A stretch of DNA of 64,000 nt. Origin: Micromonospora lupini str. Lupac 08. Its GTDB lineage: Bacteria; Actinomycetota; Actinomycetes; Mycobacteriales; Micromonosporaceae. The number at the start of each line of letters is the position of its first letter. Positions within the stretch are counted from its first letter, which is position 1. The position numbers were made by a program, and so were the translations under genes. The DNA lies in the NCBI RefSeq assembly GCF_000297395.2, contig NZ_HF570108.1, positions 2,894,106-2,958,105 of the forward strand. Reading direction: 5' to 3'. This document shows, piece after piece, positions 18,501 to 26,471 of the stretch. Under the pieces are notes generated by a model. It searched no databases. It was not told the origin of the DNA and saw only the letters and a list, made by a program, of their open reading frames with translations.

Positions 18501-18738
18501 TGGTCCGACCCATGCCGTCGATGAACTTGCCGGTGGTCCGGTTGCCCAGTTTGACGTAGGCCGCGGCTGCTTCCATGGTCAGGCCCACTGGCGTGGATGC
18601 GACCGGCATGGCTACCACGTACGTCAGGACAAGCGCTGCGATCGACAGCATGCTCAGCGCGGTGGGCCTGACGCGGACACGGCGGGGGCGGGCTACTCCC
18701 GGAGTCTGCCGAGGCGGAGCGGATCGAGGGCTGGTCAT
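15517..18738 (-). CDS. Secreted GH59-type glycosidase with three ricin-type repeats
   Basis: This 1073-residue precursor has a twin-Arg-like basic N terminus and a hydrophobic segment (LSMLSIAALVLTYVVAMPVA). Three consecutive ~45-residue units each end in xNQQW (about residues 60-190), a ricin/CBM13 beta-trefoil. The catalytic part starts at FKGFGALSANSTSELLMDY, the usual GH59 entry, with the likely acid/base Glu in VNPGLNERG (near 352) and the nucleophile in EIWNSEAQATFG (near 447). C-terminal beta-sandwich domains (FENSSTQNGANHARLGIREQ, and a final GTHTVEIMVRSG module) follow. GH59 includes beta-galactocerebrosidases; the bacterial substrate is probably a beta-galactoside polymer or glycolipid. 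GGAG five bases before the ATG at 18738 favours that start over a TTG at 18753. Confidence 0.85.
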   Translation of the reverse strand: MTSPRSAPPRQTPGVARPRRVRVRPTALSMLSIAALVLTYVVAMPVASTPVGLTMEAAAAYVKLGNRTTGKFIDGMGRTTNGAAVGQYSSSSSDNQQWTIDAVGDYVRIKNRATGLYLDGMGRTTGGSICGQWSESGSTNQQWTREDSGGYVKFRNRANGLYLDGGGSTSDGANLVQYANSGSTNQQWIVTDVSTPGSGTITVDGNNIRAGNVNGLTFKGFGALSANSTSELLMDYKAQSPTAYAQLLRVLFGGESPVFTNVKIEMGNDRNNSTGPDPSTMRWESETPNVKRAQGFQLAADAKKVNPNVKVSLLRWNSPGWANSNDKVYTWFKKTILSAYRTYGFMVDYVNPGLNERGADLNWTKTYANRVRTDSADFANSTEQSRYNQIKVVISDEVGVGSFGGSMISDAGLRDVVAAAGYHYSPDDDSAGNFKRLAMDYDKEIWNSEAQATFGNSAFRPNNNMRSPSVVGTGIGGTNSALEMGNTIIKGFVNSRRTNFIYQPAIGSFYEGGQYSYKEIVSARDPWSGWLHYDAAIDVLRHFSWFAKTGWENSSNTAGIWRAVPESSYTGATGTNPVVGRNGTPSYLTLAAPDRRNFSTVLMNDSEYTQSYRLQPVNMAYSGTPALQLWETRAADPGQAFNANYLKHLGSVTADDGGVYSVTVRPNSVVTVTTLANHTNPEYLEPLPVEGQRTVLDTDISGDVQSTSDNILYADGFDYSGKTVPVIGSGGTITGTEDFITSRGGARSVIPRYASDRNGAFEAYQPDGSTNYVLRQQLDGPSQGLGGAWNGGDAVTRIGDSRWLNYKASVDVSFENSSTQNGANHARLGIREQHGDNGAPYSVKFTFDGGWQLLVNNSAVASGNVVSGAGGVRIGGFNTAHNAWHNIALKGAGSTVTAYLDGVTLATYTDPNPKLSGRITLGSGYYFTRFDNLRVETVDGSPPYYSEVLDNLEMSDLANPPARKLVYGGSWAHENGKGMYNVQRSLSTSQGSGSTLTYTFAGTGLDIIGPNNGSAVLQVRVDGTVVNSAASTLASPEFYQTYALRNLAAGTHTVEIMVRSGSLVVDAVGVVRP

Positions 18739-19056
18739 GAGATCTCCAGTCAACCGGTCAAGGTGTGGCAGCCGACGCCTCCGGCTCGCCGGCCTGCGGT
18801 GACCAGAGGTGGCACGTCATCGTCTGATCGCATCGAACCATATATATGCCATCCGGATCTAGAGATGCCAGGAAACGGAGCGAGACGTGCAAGAGAGTTC
18901 AGATTCGAACATCCGGCCGTCAGGCTGAAGCACCGCGACGGATCCACCCAGCGGTCGGGGGCCACGCTGGGGACAAGGTGGGGACGGCGAAGTGGACCGC
19001 GTCGAGGTGCAGGTTCGGCCAGCGCACTGCGGACAGGAGGGTTGCCACAGGTTCGG
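18739..19056. other. Gene-free stretch upstream of the GH59 gene
   Basis: No convincing gene. It contains the GH59 ribosome-binding site (GGAG near 18743) and an A/T-rich patch (TATATATGCC, 18841-18850) that could belong to the GH59 promoter. The far end is the broken edge of an IS5-type transposase remnant. Confidence 0.4.
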
Positions 19057-19446
19057 GGCTTGCGGTACGGCATGCTCCCTTCGAGGTTCCCGCGGTAGCC
19101 GCCGTCGGCCATCACCTCGCGACCGGCGAGTTGGGTGTTGATACCGCTGCTGCGGTACACGATCGTGTCGTTGCGGTTGCCGGGTTGCGGGTCGCCCGAG
19201 GCGATGACGAGGCGGGTGTTCGCGTCGATCGCCACCTGCAGGTTGGTCGGGTAGCGGTAGTTCTTGCTCTGCGCGGCGAGCCGGTGATCCCGGGTCGGGA
19301 TCGGGGTGCCGTCCACGATCGCGACCTGGTCTTTCGGGCAGTGGCGTACCCGGTGCCGACGCGAGTAGCGGCCCGACGATGTCGATCACCCGGTGCGCTG
19401 CCGAGTGAGAAGCCCCGAACAGGGCGCCGAGCCGGCGCATGGTCTG
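19057..19446 (-). pseudogene. IS5-type (DDE_Tnp_4) transposase fragment
   Basis: Minus-strand sequence begins MRRLGALFGASHSAAHRVID in one frame and after about 19350 continues in another as VDGTPIPTRDHRLAAQSKNY. It goes on with ASGDPQPGNRNDTIVY and VMADGGYRGNLEG. The first D (VDGTPI) and the DGGY region are typical of DDE_Tnp_4. The element is truncated at both ends and frameshifted, so it is inactive. Its orientation is opposite to the N-terminal fragment at 13546. Confidence 0.7.
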
Positions 19447-19455
19447 GGGTGTCTC

Positions 19456-20406
19456 TCAGGACGCGACTGAGGAGCGCAGGTCTTCTACGGCCTCCCAAAG
19501 CTGTCGTTCACGGTCAGGGTCGTAGGACTCCTTGGACGAGCGCTCCACTCGTGTGCGGTCGATGTAGGAACCGGAAGGTGCCGGGACGCGTCCGAGCGCG
19601 ACGTCGGCGAGGCGCTGGCCGGCGACTTTCTGGCTCGACGCCATCGGGGTCAGCGTCATCAGTGGCATGATCCGCCGCCCCACGAGCCGGACAGCTGCGC
19701 CTGCGTCGCGGCTCAGGCCGGTACCGGGCACGAATCCAGGGTTGTAGCCGACAATGTCGACGCCCTGCGGCAGGCGTCGTGCGTACTCGTGGATGAGGTA
19801 AATCGCGGCGAGCTTGCTGGTGGAGTAAGCCGTCCCTCCGGCCGTGACGGTGTCGGCCTCCGGGAACGCGCGGATGCGGGCCAGGCCGGCCGGATCCTGC
19901 CAGGACGGCGCGGGCATCATTCCCGCGTTGTGGCGGAAGTCGCCGAAGTGCGCGTCGCTGACGGTGAGGACGATTCGTGACGGCACCTCGAATCGATCCT
20001 GCAGAAGGCGGAGAAGGACGTGATTGGCGAGCACGTTGACGGCGAATGTCGCCTCGAATCCGTCCGGGCTCTCTGTGACGTTGTTCGTGTAAAGCAGGCC
20101 GGCGTTGCCGATGAATCCGCGCAGCGGCGGCAGATCTCCTGCATCGAGCCGTCGGATCAGCTCGTCAGCTGCTGCGCGGACGCTGCCCATCGACAACAGG
20201 TCCGTCGGGATCGATGTCACGGCGCGCCCGTTGTGGCGGAACTGGGAGGCGAGCTCGTTTCCCGTGGCGCCACGTGCCAGGAGCACGAGGTGCGCCTCAG
20301 TGTCGCCGTCAAGGACGCGCTCGACGGCGACGCGGCCGAACCCGCGAGTCGCGCCGGTCATGACGATGGTGTGGGTCACCGGGTTCTCCCTTTGTTGAAG
20401 ACTCAT
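19456..20406 (-). CDS. Short-chain dehydrogenase/reductase
   Basis: This 316-residue NAD(P)-dependent oxidoreductase has a Rossmann fold opening with TIVMTGATRGFGRVA (TGxxxGxG near residue 15), followed by FIGNAGLLY (NAG) and the catalytic pair in AYSTSKLA (YxxxK). The extended C terminus is like protochlorophyllide reductase/WWOX-type SDRs. The substrate is unknown. The ATG at 20406 is used because GAGG lies five bases upstream; the GTG at 20412 is in frame. A 26-bp dyad (20420-20445) lies directly upstream and the divergent TetR gene is the likely repressor. Confidence 0.88.
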   Translation of the reverse strand: MSLQQRENPVTHTIVMTGATRGFGRVAVERVLDGDTEAHLVLLARGATGNELASQFRHNGRAVTSIPTDLLSMGSVRAAADELIRRLDAGDLPPLRGFIGNAGLLYTNNVTESPDGFEATFAVNVLANHVLLRLLQDRFEVPSRIVLTVSDAHFGDFRHNAGMMPAPSWQDPAGLARIRAFPEADTVTAGGTAYSTSKLAAIYLIHEYARRLPQGVDIVGYNPGFVPGTGLSRDAGAAVRLVGRRIMPLMTLTPMASSQKVAGQRLADVALGRVPAPSGSYIDRTRVERSSKESYDPDRERQLWEAVEDLRSSVAS

Positions 20407-20419
20407 GACCACCTCTAAC

Positions 20420-20445
20420 TATACGGCGTAAATTTACCTTGTATA
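20420..20445. promoter_or_regulatory. 26-bp dyad operator between SDR and TetR genes
   Basis: TATAC-GGC-GTAAA-TTTAC-CTT-GTATA is symmetric except for the two 3-base spacers, and its centre is the 10-bp palindrome GTAAATTTAC. It overlaps the expected promoter of the SDR gene on the minus strand. For the TetR gene, TATAGT at 20495-20500 is a good -10 box only seven bases before the ATG at 20508, which suggests a leaderless transcript. The arrangement is the usual autorepressing TetR layout. Confidence 0.75.
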
Positions 20446-20507
20446 TCGAAGGTAACGCCTCCTTGCTTGATCGTCAACCGCACCCTTTACGAGATATAGT
20501 GAGCCTC

Positions 20508-21155
20508 ATGTCACCCCGACCCCCGGCCGCCGAGCGACTCGATCACGACGAGCTCCTGTCCACAGCCCTCGCCATCGCGGACGCGGACGGGCTCGACGCC
20601 GTCACGCTGCGCCGGGTCGCTGGGCACTGGAACGTCACTCCCATGGCGCTGTACTGGCACTTCAAGAGCAAGGACGCCCTCCTCGACGCGCTGGTCGAGC
20701 GGATCCTCGGCGAAATGGAGCTGACCGCCGACAGCGAGCCCGACCTGCCTACGGTGATGGCGGCCCTGCTGCGTGTCCTGCGCGCGCACCCCGCCCTCGC
20801 CGAGATCGCACCCCTCCGCTTCATGCGCACGGACGCCGGCATCGATCTGGCCGAGCGGGTCATCGGACTTCTGCGCGCCGAGGGACACTCGCCGGTGGCC
20901 GCAGCGCAGCTGAGCATCTTCCTGCTCAACGCGTTGATCGGGTTGGTGATCCGCCAGCCGGGTGAAACCGCCGTCGCCGACCCGGCCCTGCGGGAGTCCC
21001 TGCTCAACGCCAAGCGCGCGCGGCTGAAGTCACTCTCCCCGCAGGACTACCCCCACCTGACCGAAACCGCCGACTTCTTCCTCGGACTTCCCGACGAGCA
21101 GGAGTACTACCAGCGAGGCCTGACCATGCTCCTCGACGGGGTGCGACTCACCTGA
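20508..21155 (+). CDS. TetR-family repressor
   Basis: The 215-residue protein has an N-terminal helix-turn-helix (ALAIADADGLDAVTLRRVAG then WNVTPMALYWHFKSKDALLD) and a TetR_C-type ligand-binding half (LRVLRAHPALAEIAPLRFMR). It probably represses the divergent SDR gene and itself through the 26-bp dyad between them. The inducer is unknown. The ATG at 20508 is used because upstream codons (MYIEGNASLL...) lie in the operator region. No Shine-Dalgarno is visible, consistent with a leaderless mRNA. Confidence 0.9.
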   Translation: MSPRPPAAERLDHDELLSTALAIADADGLDAVTLRRVAGHWNVTPMALYWHFKSKDALLDALVERILGEMELTADSEPDLPTVMAALLRVLRAHPALAEIAPLRFMRTDAGIDLAERVIGLLRAEGHSPVAAAQLSIFLLNALIGLVIRQPGETAVADPALRESLLNAKRARLKSLSPQDYPHLTETADFFLGLPDEQEYYQRGLTMLLDGVRLT

Positions 21156-21503
21156 ACAGGCCAGCACGGGAATCGAGTTACGAGACATCCCTCAGCGCCG
21201 CGCTGCAAGTGCTGTAGATCGACGTAGAGGGTTTCGGGTGAGCGGGGCTGAAGTGCCCCGCAGTCCCGCCATCGAGACACCGATCCCGCTCGCGACGCCG
21301 TGGCCAGCGCATCCCTTGTCGTGACCTCTTCGGCGGATGCGAAGGTGTCACCCGTGATTCTCCCGGTCGTCGGTCGCGCGACGTCCACTCATGCCGATGT
21401 CAGTGCGTTCGGCCAGCTACCGCTCGGGCCGGCATTCTGGAAGATCGAGTCGGTTCCAGCCGCGGGGCGCCGAGTCTGGGATCCGCCTGTATACCCTGTG
21501 CGG
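21156..21503. other. Intergenic stretch without a recognisable gene
   Basis: No frame gives a convincing protein. TATACC at 21490-21495, eight bases before the ATG at 21504, could be a -10 box for a leaderless transcript of the next gene. Confidence 0.35.
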
Positions 21504-22346
21504 ATGCCTTCGGCGAAGCAGCTTCTGCCGCTCCTCGGGGCCGCGCTGATCGCCGTCGTGGGCGCGCTGTTCGGATCCCCCTGGACGACCGGGGCCGGCG
21601 GCGTCGTCGTGCTGGGCGTCCTCGCCGTCCACCCCGCGGTGACCGGTCCCGCTGTGCCCCGGTCGACACGTCTGCTGCTGCAGGGTGGCCTGCTCCTACT
21701 CACCCTCGCGGGCGTCGTGGAGATGTGGGGATGGGCGGCCTCGCCATTCGGCGACGCCCCACGGAGCGCGAGCGAGCTGATCGCGCTGGTGACCGACCCG
21801 GTACGGCAGCGGACGCAGTTCCTACGACAGCTAGCCGTGGCAAGCTGTCTGATCCTGGCCTGCGCCTGCCTCGGCGGCGCTATCGGGCGGTTGCCGCGAG
21901 ATCGGCTGCGCCGGGTCGGCCGGGCCGCGCCGGCCGTGGGCGTGCTCACGCTGGTCACCCTGGGATTCGTCGCACTCCTCCCGTCGGGGCTGTCCGCCCT
22001 ACTCGGCTCGTTCACCAATGTGGCCGTGGGGGCGTTGCTCGTGCTCGGGGGGTATGCCTGGGTCGTGAGCCGCGCGGTCCGGCGCCATGGCCCCGCCCCG
22101 ATCGCCGCAATCGGTGCCACGCTGCTGGCCACGGCGGCCTGGCTCGCGGTGGACGATGCCTGGCGGAGTCGGCCGGAGCCGCGCGGCAGCGACGCCTTCT
22201 ACCAGACGGGCGTCAGTGTGTCCGTGGCCGTCGAGACCGGGCCCGACGTCGAGACCGCCGTCGCGGTCGCGGCGCTGCTGCTCGGAGCCGCTCTGACCGT
22301 GCTGGCCTGCGCGAGGCTCAGCACGACCCACAGCGAGACGCGCTGA
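21504..22346 (+). CDS. Multi-pass membrane protein (possibly CopD-like)
   Basis: The 280-residue protein has about seven or eight hydrophobic segments, beginning at QLLPLLGAALIAVVGALFG and ending with VAVAALLLGAALTVLACARL. One extracytoplasmic segment (GVVEMWGWAASPFGDAPRSA) and the basic loop RLPRDRLRRVGRAAP are visible. The layout is reminiscent of copper-resistance D-type membrane proteins, but I see no clear metal-binding motif, so the function is unassigned. The ATG at 21504 is chosen because upstream codons are not protein-like. Confidence 0.7.
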   Translation: MPSAKQLLPLLGAALIAVVGALFGSPWTTGAGGVVVLGVLAVHPAVTGPAVPRSTRLLLQGGLLLLTLAGVVEMWGWAASPFGDAPRSASELIALVTDPVRQRTQFLRQLAVASCLILACACLGGAIGRLPRDRLRRVGRAAPAVGVLTLVTLGFVALLPSGLSALLGSFTNVAVGALLVLGGYAWVVSRAVRRHGPAPIAAIGATLLATAAWLAVDDAWRSRPEPRGSDAFYQTGVSVSVAVETGPDVETAVAVAALLLGAALTVLACARLSTTHSETR

Positions 22347-22440
22347 GCCTGGCGCCCTCCAGCGGTGACTCATGGATGACGAGCGCGCACATCTGCCGAG
22401 ATGAGTGCGCCCCAGGGGGAGCGGGCTGCACATCGTCGCT

Positions 22441-22815
22441 ATGGTCGGTGTCGTGGAGACACTGGGCCGCCTTGCCGGAGTCACGGTCGACTGCCGGGAT
22501 CCGCAGCGACTGGCTGACTTCTGGTCCGTGGTGCTTGGCGGACGCGTGACGGAGTCTCTTCCCGGCTGGCGGCGTGTCACTGTCGCCGGGGGCGGCCCGG
22601 TGCTGACATTCCAGCCGGTCCCGGAGCCCAAGGCCGGCAAGACGCGACTACACCTCGACATCGCCGTTATCGACGTTGACGAAGCGGTCGATCGGATCGG
22701 GATGTTGGGCGGGCGGTGGACAGGTGAACGACATGACTACCAGGAGGGCGCAGTCCTCGTCATGACCGACCCGGAGGACAACGAGTTCTGCGTCGTGCAG
22801 TACCACCGGGTGTGA
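22441..22815 (+). CDS. VOC/glyoxalase-like protein
   Basis: The 124-residue single-domain protein has the typical VOC beginning (LAGVTVDCRDPQRLADFWS) and ending (VLVMTDPEDNEFCVVQYHRV), where the DPExNEFC stretch carries the usual last metal-ligand position. Members include glyoxalases, dioxygenases and resistance proteins; the substrate cannot be read from sequence. It is one VOC unit long, so it probably works as a dimer. The ATG at 22441 gives the standard N terminus. Confidence 0.85.
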   Translation: MVGVVETLGRLAGVTVDCRDPQRLADFWSVVLGGRVTESLPGWRRVTVAGGGPVLTFQPVPEPKAGKTRLHLDIAVIDVDEAVDRIGMLGGRWTGERHDYQEGAVLVMTDPEDNEFCVVQYHRV

Positions 22816-23189
22816 TCTCGTCAGGCTTTCGACCGAGCATCCGAGACCTGCTGATGGCGTCCTACGCACCGTCGTCGTTGCACACTGATCACAAGCGGCC
22901 GCGAGAGCGTCGAACCGTCGACACACTCTTCTGCCGCGATCCGCGCGACTGCACCTGAACCGAACGCGGGTCCGTCTCGTCCAAAGCGTCCCGCGATCCG
23001 CACTGGTGTGGGTTTGGCTGATGTCGGCGTTGTAGGTCGGGCGGCTCGCAGTGGGCTACCAATCAACGCGTCGACGCGGGCTCCAGCCACACTCGGCGCC
23101 CCGGCCGGTCCACCTCGACGATCCTGACGGTGGCGATCGCACCCATCGCTGGCCTTCACTTCAGAACTGACTCGTGAAGCAGCCCCAGG
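22816..23189. other. Intergenic stretch, no clear gene
   Basis: Weak minus-strand coding potential exists at about 23065-23145 (VRIVEVDRPGRRVWLEP), too short to call. Otherwise nothing is recognised. Confidence 0.3.
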
Positions 23190-23723
23190 ATGCCCGGCGC
23201 GACGCGGACGAAATCGGCGCTGGGCCGGCCAGGGGTGCACGCCTTTGAAGCGGAGCATGAGGTCGTGCTGCCGAAGCCGTACCGAACCTTCGTCGCGGAG
23301 ATCGCCGACGGATCGTTCTCCGGACCACCGGATTTCGGTCTCCTCGGCGTAGCCGAGATGCCCGATGACTGGGGCAACGACCGCCCGGTGCGCGAGTTGG
23401 CGGCCTCGTTCCCGCTGACTGAGGCGTGGCTGTGGGAGGAGGACTCCCGGCCGTCGGAGGAGATCGAGCCGCTGCTCGATCCCGTTTTCGACCATGGATC
23501 GATCGTGCTCGGCACGGATGCCTGTGGGATGTACTGGTATCTCATCGTGACCGGCCCGCATCGCGGGCACATCTGGAATGTCAGCGGTGAGGGCGCGATG
23601 CCCTTCGGAGCGGAGTTCGGCCACACCACCGGGGCGTCGGGGTTCGTCGGGCTGCCACCCTCGTCCGTGTGCGGGCAGGAGCGACGTCGACGCACCGGCC
23701 GACGCTGCTTCGGGGCGCGGTAG
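23190..23723 (+). CDS. SMI1/KNR4 (SUKH) family protein
   Basis: The 177-residue protein shows the SUKH core: EAEHEVVLPKPYRTFVAEIA (x-P-x-x-Y/F-x-x-F-L), GPPDFGLLGV, IVLGTDACGMYWYLIVTGP and GHIWNVSGEGAMPFG. SUKH proteins are often immunity proteins for contact-dependent toxins or stand-alone scaffold proteins. No toxin gene is next to it. The last 20 residues (CGQERRRRTGRRCFGAR) look unlike the family, so the C terminus may have been replaced by a frameshift. An in-frame TGA just upstream limits the start to ATG 23190 or later, and the Shine-Dalgarno is weak. Confidence 0.75.
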   Translation: MPGATRTKSALGRPGVHAFEAEHEVVLPKPYRTFVAEIADGSFSGPPDFGLLGVAEMPDDWGNDRPVRELAASFPLTEAWLWEEDSRPSEEIEPLLDPVFDHGSIVLGTDACGMYWYLIVTGPHRGHIWNVSGEGAMPFGAEFGHTTGASGFVGLPPSSVCGQERRRRTGRRCFGAR

Positions 23724-23796
23724 CCGGACACCTCCTCGCCAGGCTGAGGCACGAGGGCGACGAGACCGCCGTCCACCAGCACCGACTCCCACTCCG

Positions 23797-24468
23797 TCAG
23801 GTGCAGCTGGAGTACTGGCCCCCTTGGCCGCGGGATGCCGATGCCGGGGGCGCCGGCCGCGCCATGGGCGGGAGCGACGAGGCGTCCGGGCTGGCCTGGA
23901 ATGCCTGAATGGCGAGCGCGGCGAAGCGCCGGGAGGCGGTGACCTTGGCAGCCGGCGAGGACGCGTGGATACCGCTGTTGGCCATGAGTACGAGGATGAC
24001 GTCGTCCAAGGCGAAGTCGGGGCGCAGACGGCCGGCTTCCTTGGCGCGGCGGGCCAATTCGGCGATCGACCTGAGAGCGTATTCGCGGCGCGCGTCGAAA
24101 TCCACGGCACGGGGAAACGTTGAGGTGAGAGCTGCGGTAAAGCCCCCATCACGCGCGTTCAGTTCACACATCTTCTCGATGACGAGACAGAAGCCGTGCC
24201 ACGGATCCGGATCGGCGAGGCCCTCGTCGACGACGGCGCGGCACGCGTACATCTGCTCTGCGAATGCCTCGGTGACCAGCATCTCCTTGGTCGGAAACCG
24301 GCGGTACAAGGTGGCCGGTGCAACCCTGGCACGCCGTGCGATTTCCCGCATCGGCACGTCCAGACCTTCAACGGCGAAGACTGCGCGGGCGGCATCGAGG
24401 ATGCGCTCGCGGTTGTTCAGGGCATCGGAGCGAAGGGTGTGAGGCAAACGATCGGTCACTGCTCTCAC
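23797..24468 (-). CDS. TetR-family regulator
   Basis: The 223-residue protein has a helix-turn-helix at about residues 20-65 (RERILDAARAVFAVEGLDVP, then IARRARVAPATLYRRFPTKE), followed by a helical regulatory domain. Start is a GTG (24468; another GTG at 24459). The next gene, a quinone oxidoreductase at 24510, is divergent and only 41 bases away, so it is the probable target. The final ~20 residues are proline- and serine-rich. Confidence 0.88.
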   Translation of the reverse strand: MRAVTDRLPHTLRSDALNNRERILDAARAVFAVEGLDVPMREIARRARVAPATLYRRFPTKEMLVTEAFAEQMYACRAVVDEGLADPDPWHGFCLVIEKMCELNARDGGFTAALTSTFPRAVDFDARREYALRSIAELARRAKEAGRLRPDFALDDVILVLMANSGIHASSPAAKVTASRRFAALAIQAFQASPDASSLPPMARPAPPASASRGQGGQYSSCT

Positions 24469-24509
24469 TTCCAGGGAGGTGGACAGCAGGGTGCGTTAGC
24501 GTCCTGCGC

Positions 24510-25439
24510 ATGAGGGCTCTGCAGTTTTCCAAGTATGGTCCCGCGAGTGTGCTTGAGGTATCGGAGGCACCGGAACCGCACGCCGGACCGGGACAGATCC
24601 GGGTGGCGGTTCGGGCCTCGGGGGTAAACCCGGCCGACACGTACGTCCGCGCCGGCCGATTCCAGGAATGGATTCCGCTCCGACTGCCGCACGTGCCCGG
24701 CGTCGACGCAGCCGGCGTGGTGGATGAGGTCGGCGACGGAGTGACCACCACTCGGGTAGGCGACGAGGTTTTCGGGATCACGGACTACGCCCAGATGGGC
24801 GGAGCGAACGCCGAATACGCCGTCCTGGCCGCGTGGGCACCGAAGCCGGCCGCGCTGAGCTGGGAAGAGGCCGGAGGTGCGGCCGGCAACATCGAGACGG
24901 CCACGCGCGTGCTCGACCGACTCGGCGTGAAAGATGGCACCACGCTGTTGATCGAGGGTGCGGCTGGCGGGGTCGGTACGACCGCGATCCAACTCGCGGT
25001 CGCTCGCGGCGCGGCCGTCATCGGCACGGCCAGCGATCGTAACCATGGCTTCGTCGCCTCGCTCGGGGCGGTCCCGACCACCTACGGCCCCGGGCTGGCC
25101 GAGCGGGTCGGCGCCCTGGTGCCCGACGGGGTGGATGTCGTACTCGACTGTGCCGGCTCTGGTTCCATACCCGACCTGGTCGGCCTGGTCGCGAGCCCGG
25201 ACAGGGTGGTGAGCATCGCCGACATCAACGCCGGAGCGTACGGCGTGCACCTGTCCCGCGGCTCTGGCCCCGGCGCGGACACACCGGCTCTCGAAGGAAT
25301 CGCCGCCGCGGGCGACCTCGCCGAGCGGGGCCGCTTCACGGTGCCGGTCGCTGCCGTGTTCACTCTGGAAGAGGCGGCCGCCGCTCACGAGTTGAGTGAG
25401 TCCCGCCATGCGCGAGGAAAGATCGTGCTGAAGCCGTAG
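24510..25439 (+). CDS. NADP-dependent quinone oxidoreductase (zinc-independent MDR)
   Basis: This 309-residue protein has the quinone-reductase start MRALQFSKYGPASVLEV, then the segment VNPADTYVRAGRF, a GroES-like barrel (LPHVPGVDAAGVVDEVGDGV) and a Rossmann motif IEGAAGGVGTTAIQLA. The Zn-binding cysteines of alcohol dehydrogenases are absent, which fits the zeta-crystallin/QOR group. The likely role is reduction of quinones or enones. A TAGCGT box at 24497-24502 seven bases before the ATG would give a leaderless message. It is divergent from a TetR gene that likely represses it, and a 12-bp hairpin (25534-25561) follows. Confidence 0.9.
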   Translation: MRALQFSKYGPASVLEVSEAPEPHAGPGQIRVAVRASGVNPADTYVRAGRFQEWIPLRLPHVPGVDAAGVVDEVGDGVTTTRVGDEVFGITDYAQMGGANAEYAVLAAWAPKPAALSWEEAGGAAGNIETATRVLDRLGVKDGTTLLIEGAAGGVGTTAIQLAVARGAAVIGTASDRNHGFVASLGAVPTTYGPGLAERVGALVPDGVDVVLDCAGSGSIPDLVGLVASPDRVVSIADINAGAYGVHLSRGSGPGADTPALEGIAAAGDLAERGRFTVPVAAVFTLEEAAAAHELSESRHARGKIVLKP

Positions 25440-25533
25440 CGTGTCCCACCCGTGCCGTGGGCCCAGATTGACAGCGAATTCCGGTCGGGCAGTCATGGGT
25501 GCACTCTCTCGACGGTTCGTCGTTCGAAGGATG

Positions 25534-25561
25534 GGACCGCCCGCCGTTGGGCGGGCGGTCC
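25534..25561. terminator. Bidirectional terminator hairpin
   Basis: GGACCGCCCGCC-GTTG-GGCGGGCGGTCC is a perfect 12-bp stem with a 4-base loop between two convergent genes (ends at 25439 and 25661), so it can serve both directions. Confidence 0.85.
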
Positions 25562-25660
25562 GTCGACAAACCCGAGCAACCGCTCGCGAGGTGGTGCGCC
25601 AGGACCGAGGGGCGGCGGACCGTTGTCGATCAGTGCGACAGACGCGGTCAATTTCTCGCC

Positions 25661-26272
25661 TCAGTCCGCGGTCTCGTGCTGGTGGATTACCCGGTCAATA
25701 CGGCGGTCGGGAATGATCCACATGATCGCCGTGGCGACGAAGCACGTCAGGGCAGCCCAGACGCCGATGCGGTCCCGGTCGATGGCCAGGGCGCCGAGTA
25801 TCCCGAGGAGGTAGAGCGCGGGGGAGAGCTTGCCCTTGAGGTCATTGCCGACGGCCCGCCTGAGCGGCGAGTCCGGTCCCTGCCGCCGGATGATCACGGC
25901 TTGAAGCACGAAGTATGCGATTGCCGCGGCGAGCAGATTCAGGCCGTAAATGACGACCGGGGTCGGCTCGAACCTGGACTCGTCCATCCAGGCTGTCGTG
26001 AACGGGAACAGCGACAGGCAGAACAGCAGTGCCGAGTTCGCCCACAGCACCGCGCCGCTGACCTGCCGCACCAGATGGAACATGTGATGGTGGTTGTTCC
26101 AGTAGATGCCGACATAGACGAAGCTGAGGAGATACGTCAGCAGCCCGACGCCGGTCGTGTGAAGAAGGCCGCTGAGGCTGTGGTCCTCCGGCACCTTCAG
26201 CTCGAGAACCATGATCGTGATGATGATGGCGAGCACGCCATCGCTGAAGGCTTCGAGTCGACCGGTCCTCAC
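25661..26272 (-). CDS. TMEM175/DUF1211-family membrane protein
   Basis: The 203-residue protein opens with RLEAFSDGVLAIIITIMVLE, containing the R-x-x-x-FSDGVxAI signature of TMEM175-type potassium channels. Six hydrophobic segments follow, including LLTYLLSFVYVGIYWNNHHH, where the His run is also typical. Bacterial members are K+-permeable channels. Start is GTG 26272. The basic C terminus (IIPDRRIDRVIHQHETAD) ends about 100 bases before a shared terminator. Confidence 0.9.
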   Translation of the reverse strand: MRTGRLEAFSDGVLAIIITIMVLELKVPEDHSLSGLLHTTGVGLLTYLLSFVYVGIYWNNHHHMFHLVRQVSGAVLWANSALLFCLSLFPFTTAWMDESRFEPTPVVIYGLNLLAAAIAYFVLQAVIIRRQGPDSPLRRAVGNDLKGKLSPALYLLGILGALAIDRDRIGVWAALTCFVATAIMWIIPDRRIDRVIHQHETAD

Positions 26273-26471
26273 CGCTCTGTCGTCCCTTTCCCTGTAGCGG
26301 TTCCTTTATCCGGCGCTGTCATATTCTGTCCTTCTCCGTGGTGGCCGGCGGAGGGCCGCGGCTGCGGGTTCCGTGTCGTCACCGTCCAAGACCGGGCAGC
26401 CGTGGAATCTGTGACAGGCAGCGGCAGCGTTGACAGACCGAGATCGGTGTCCTGAGACACCTCGGCCGGCG

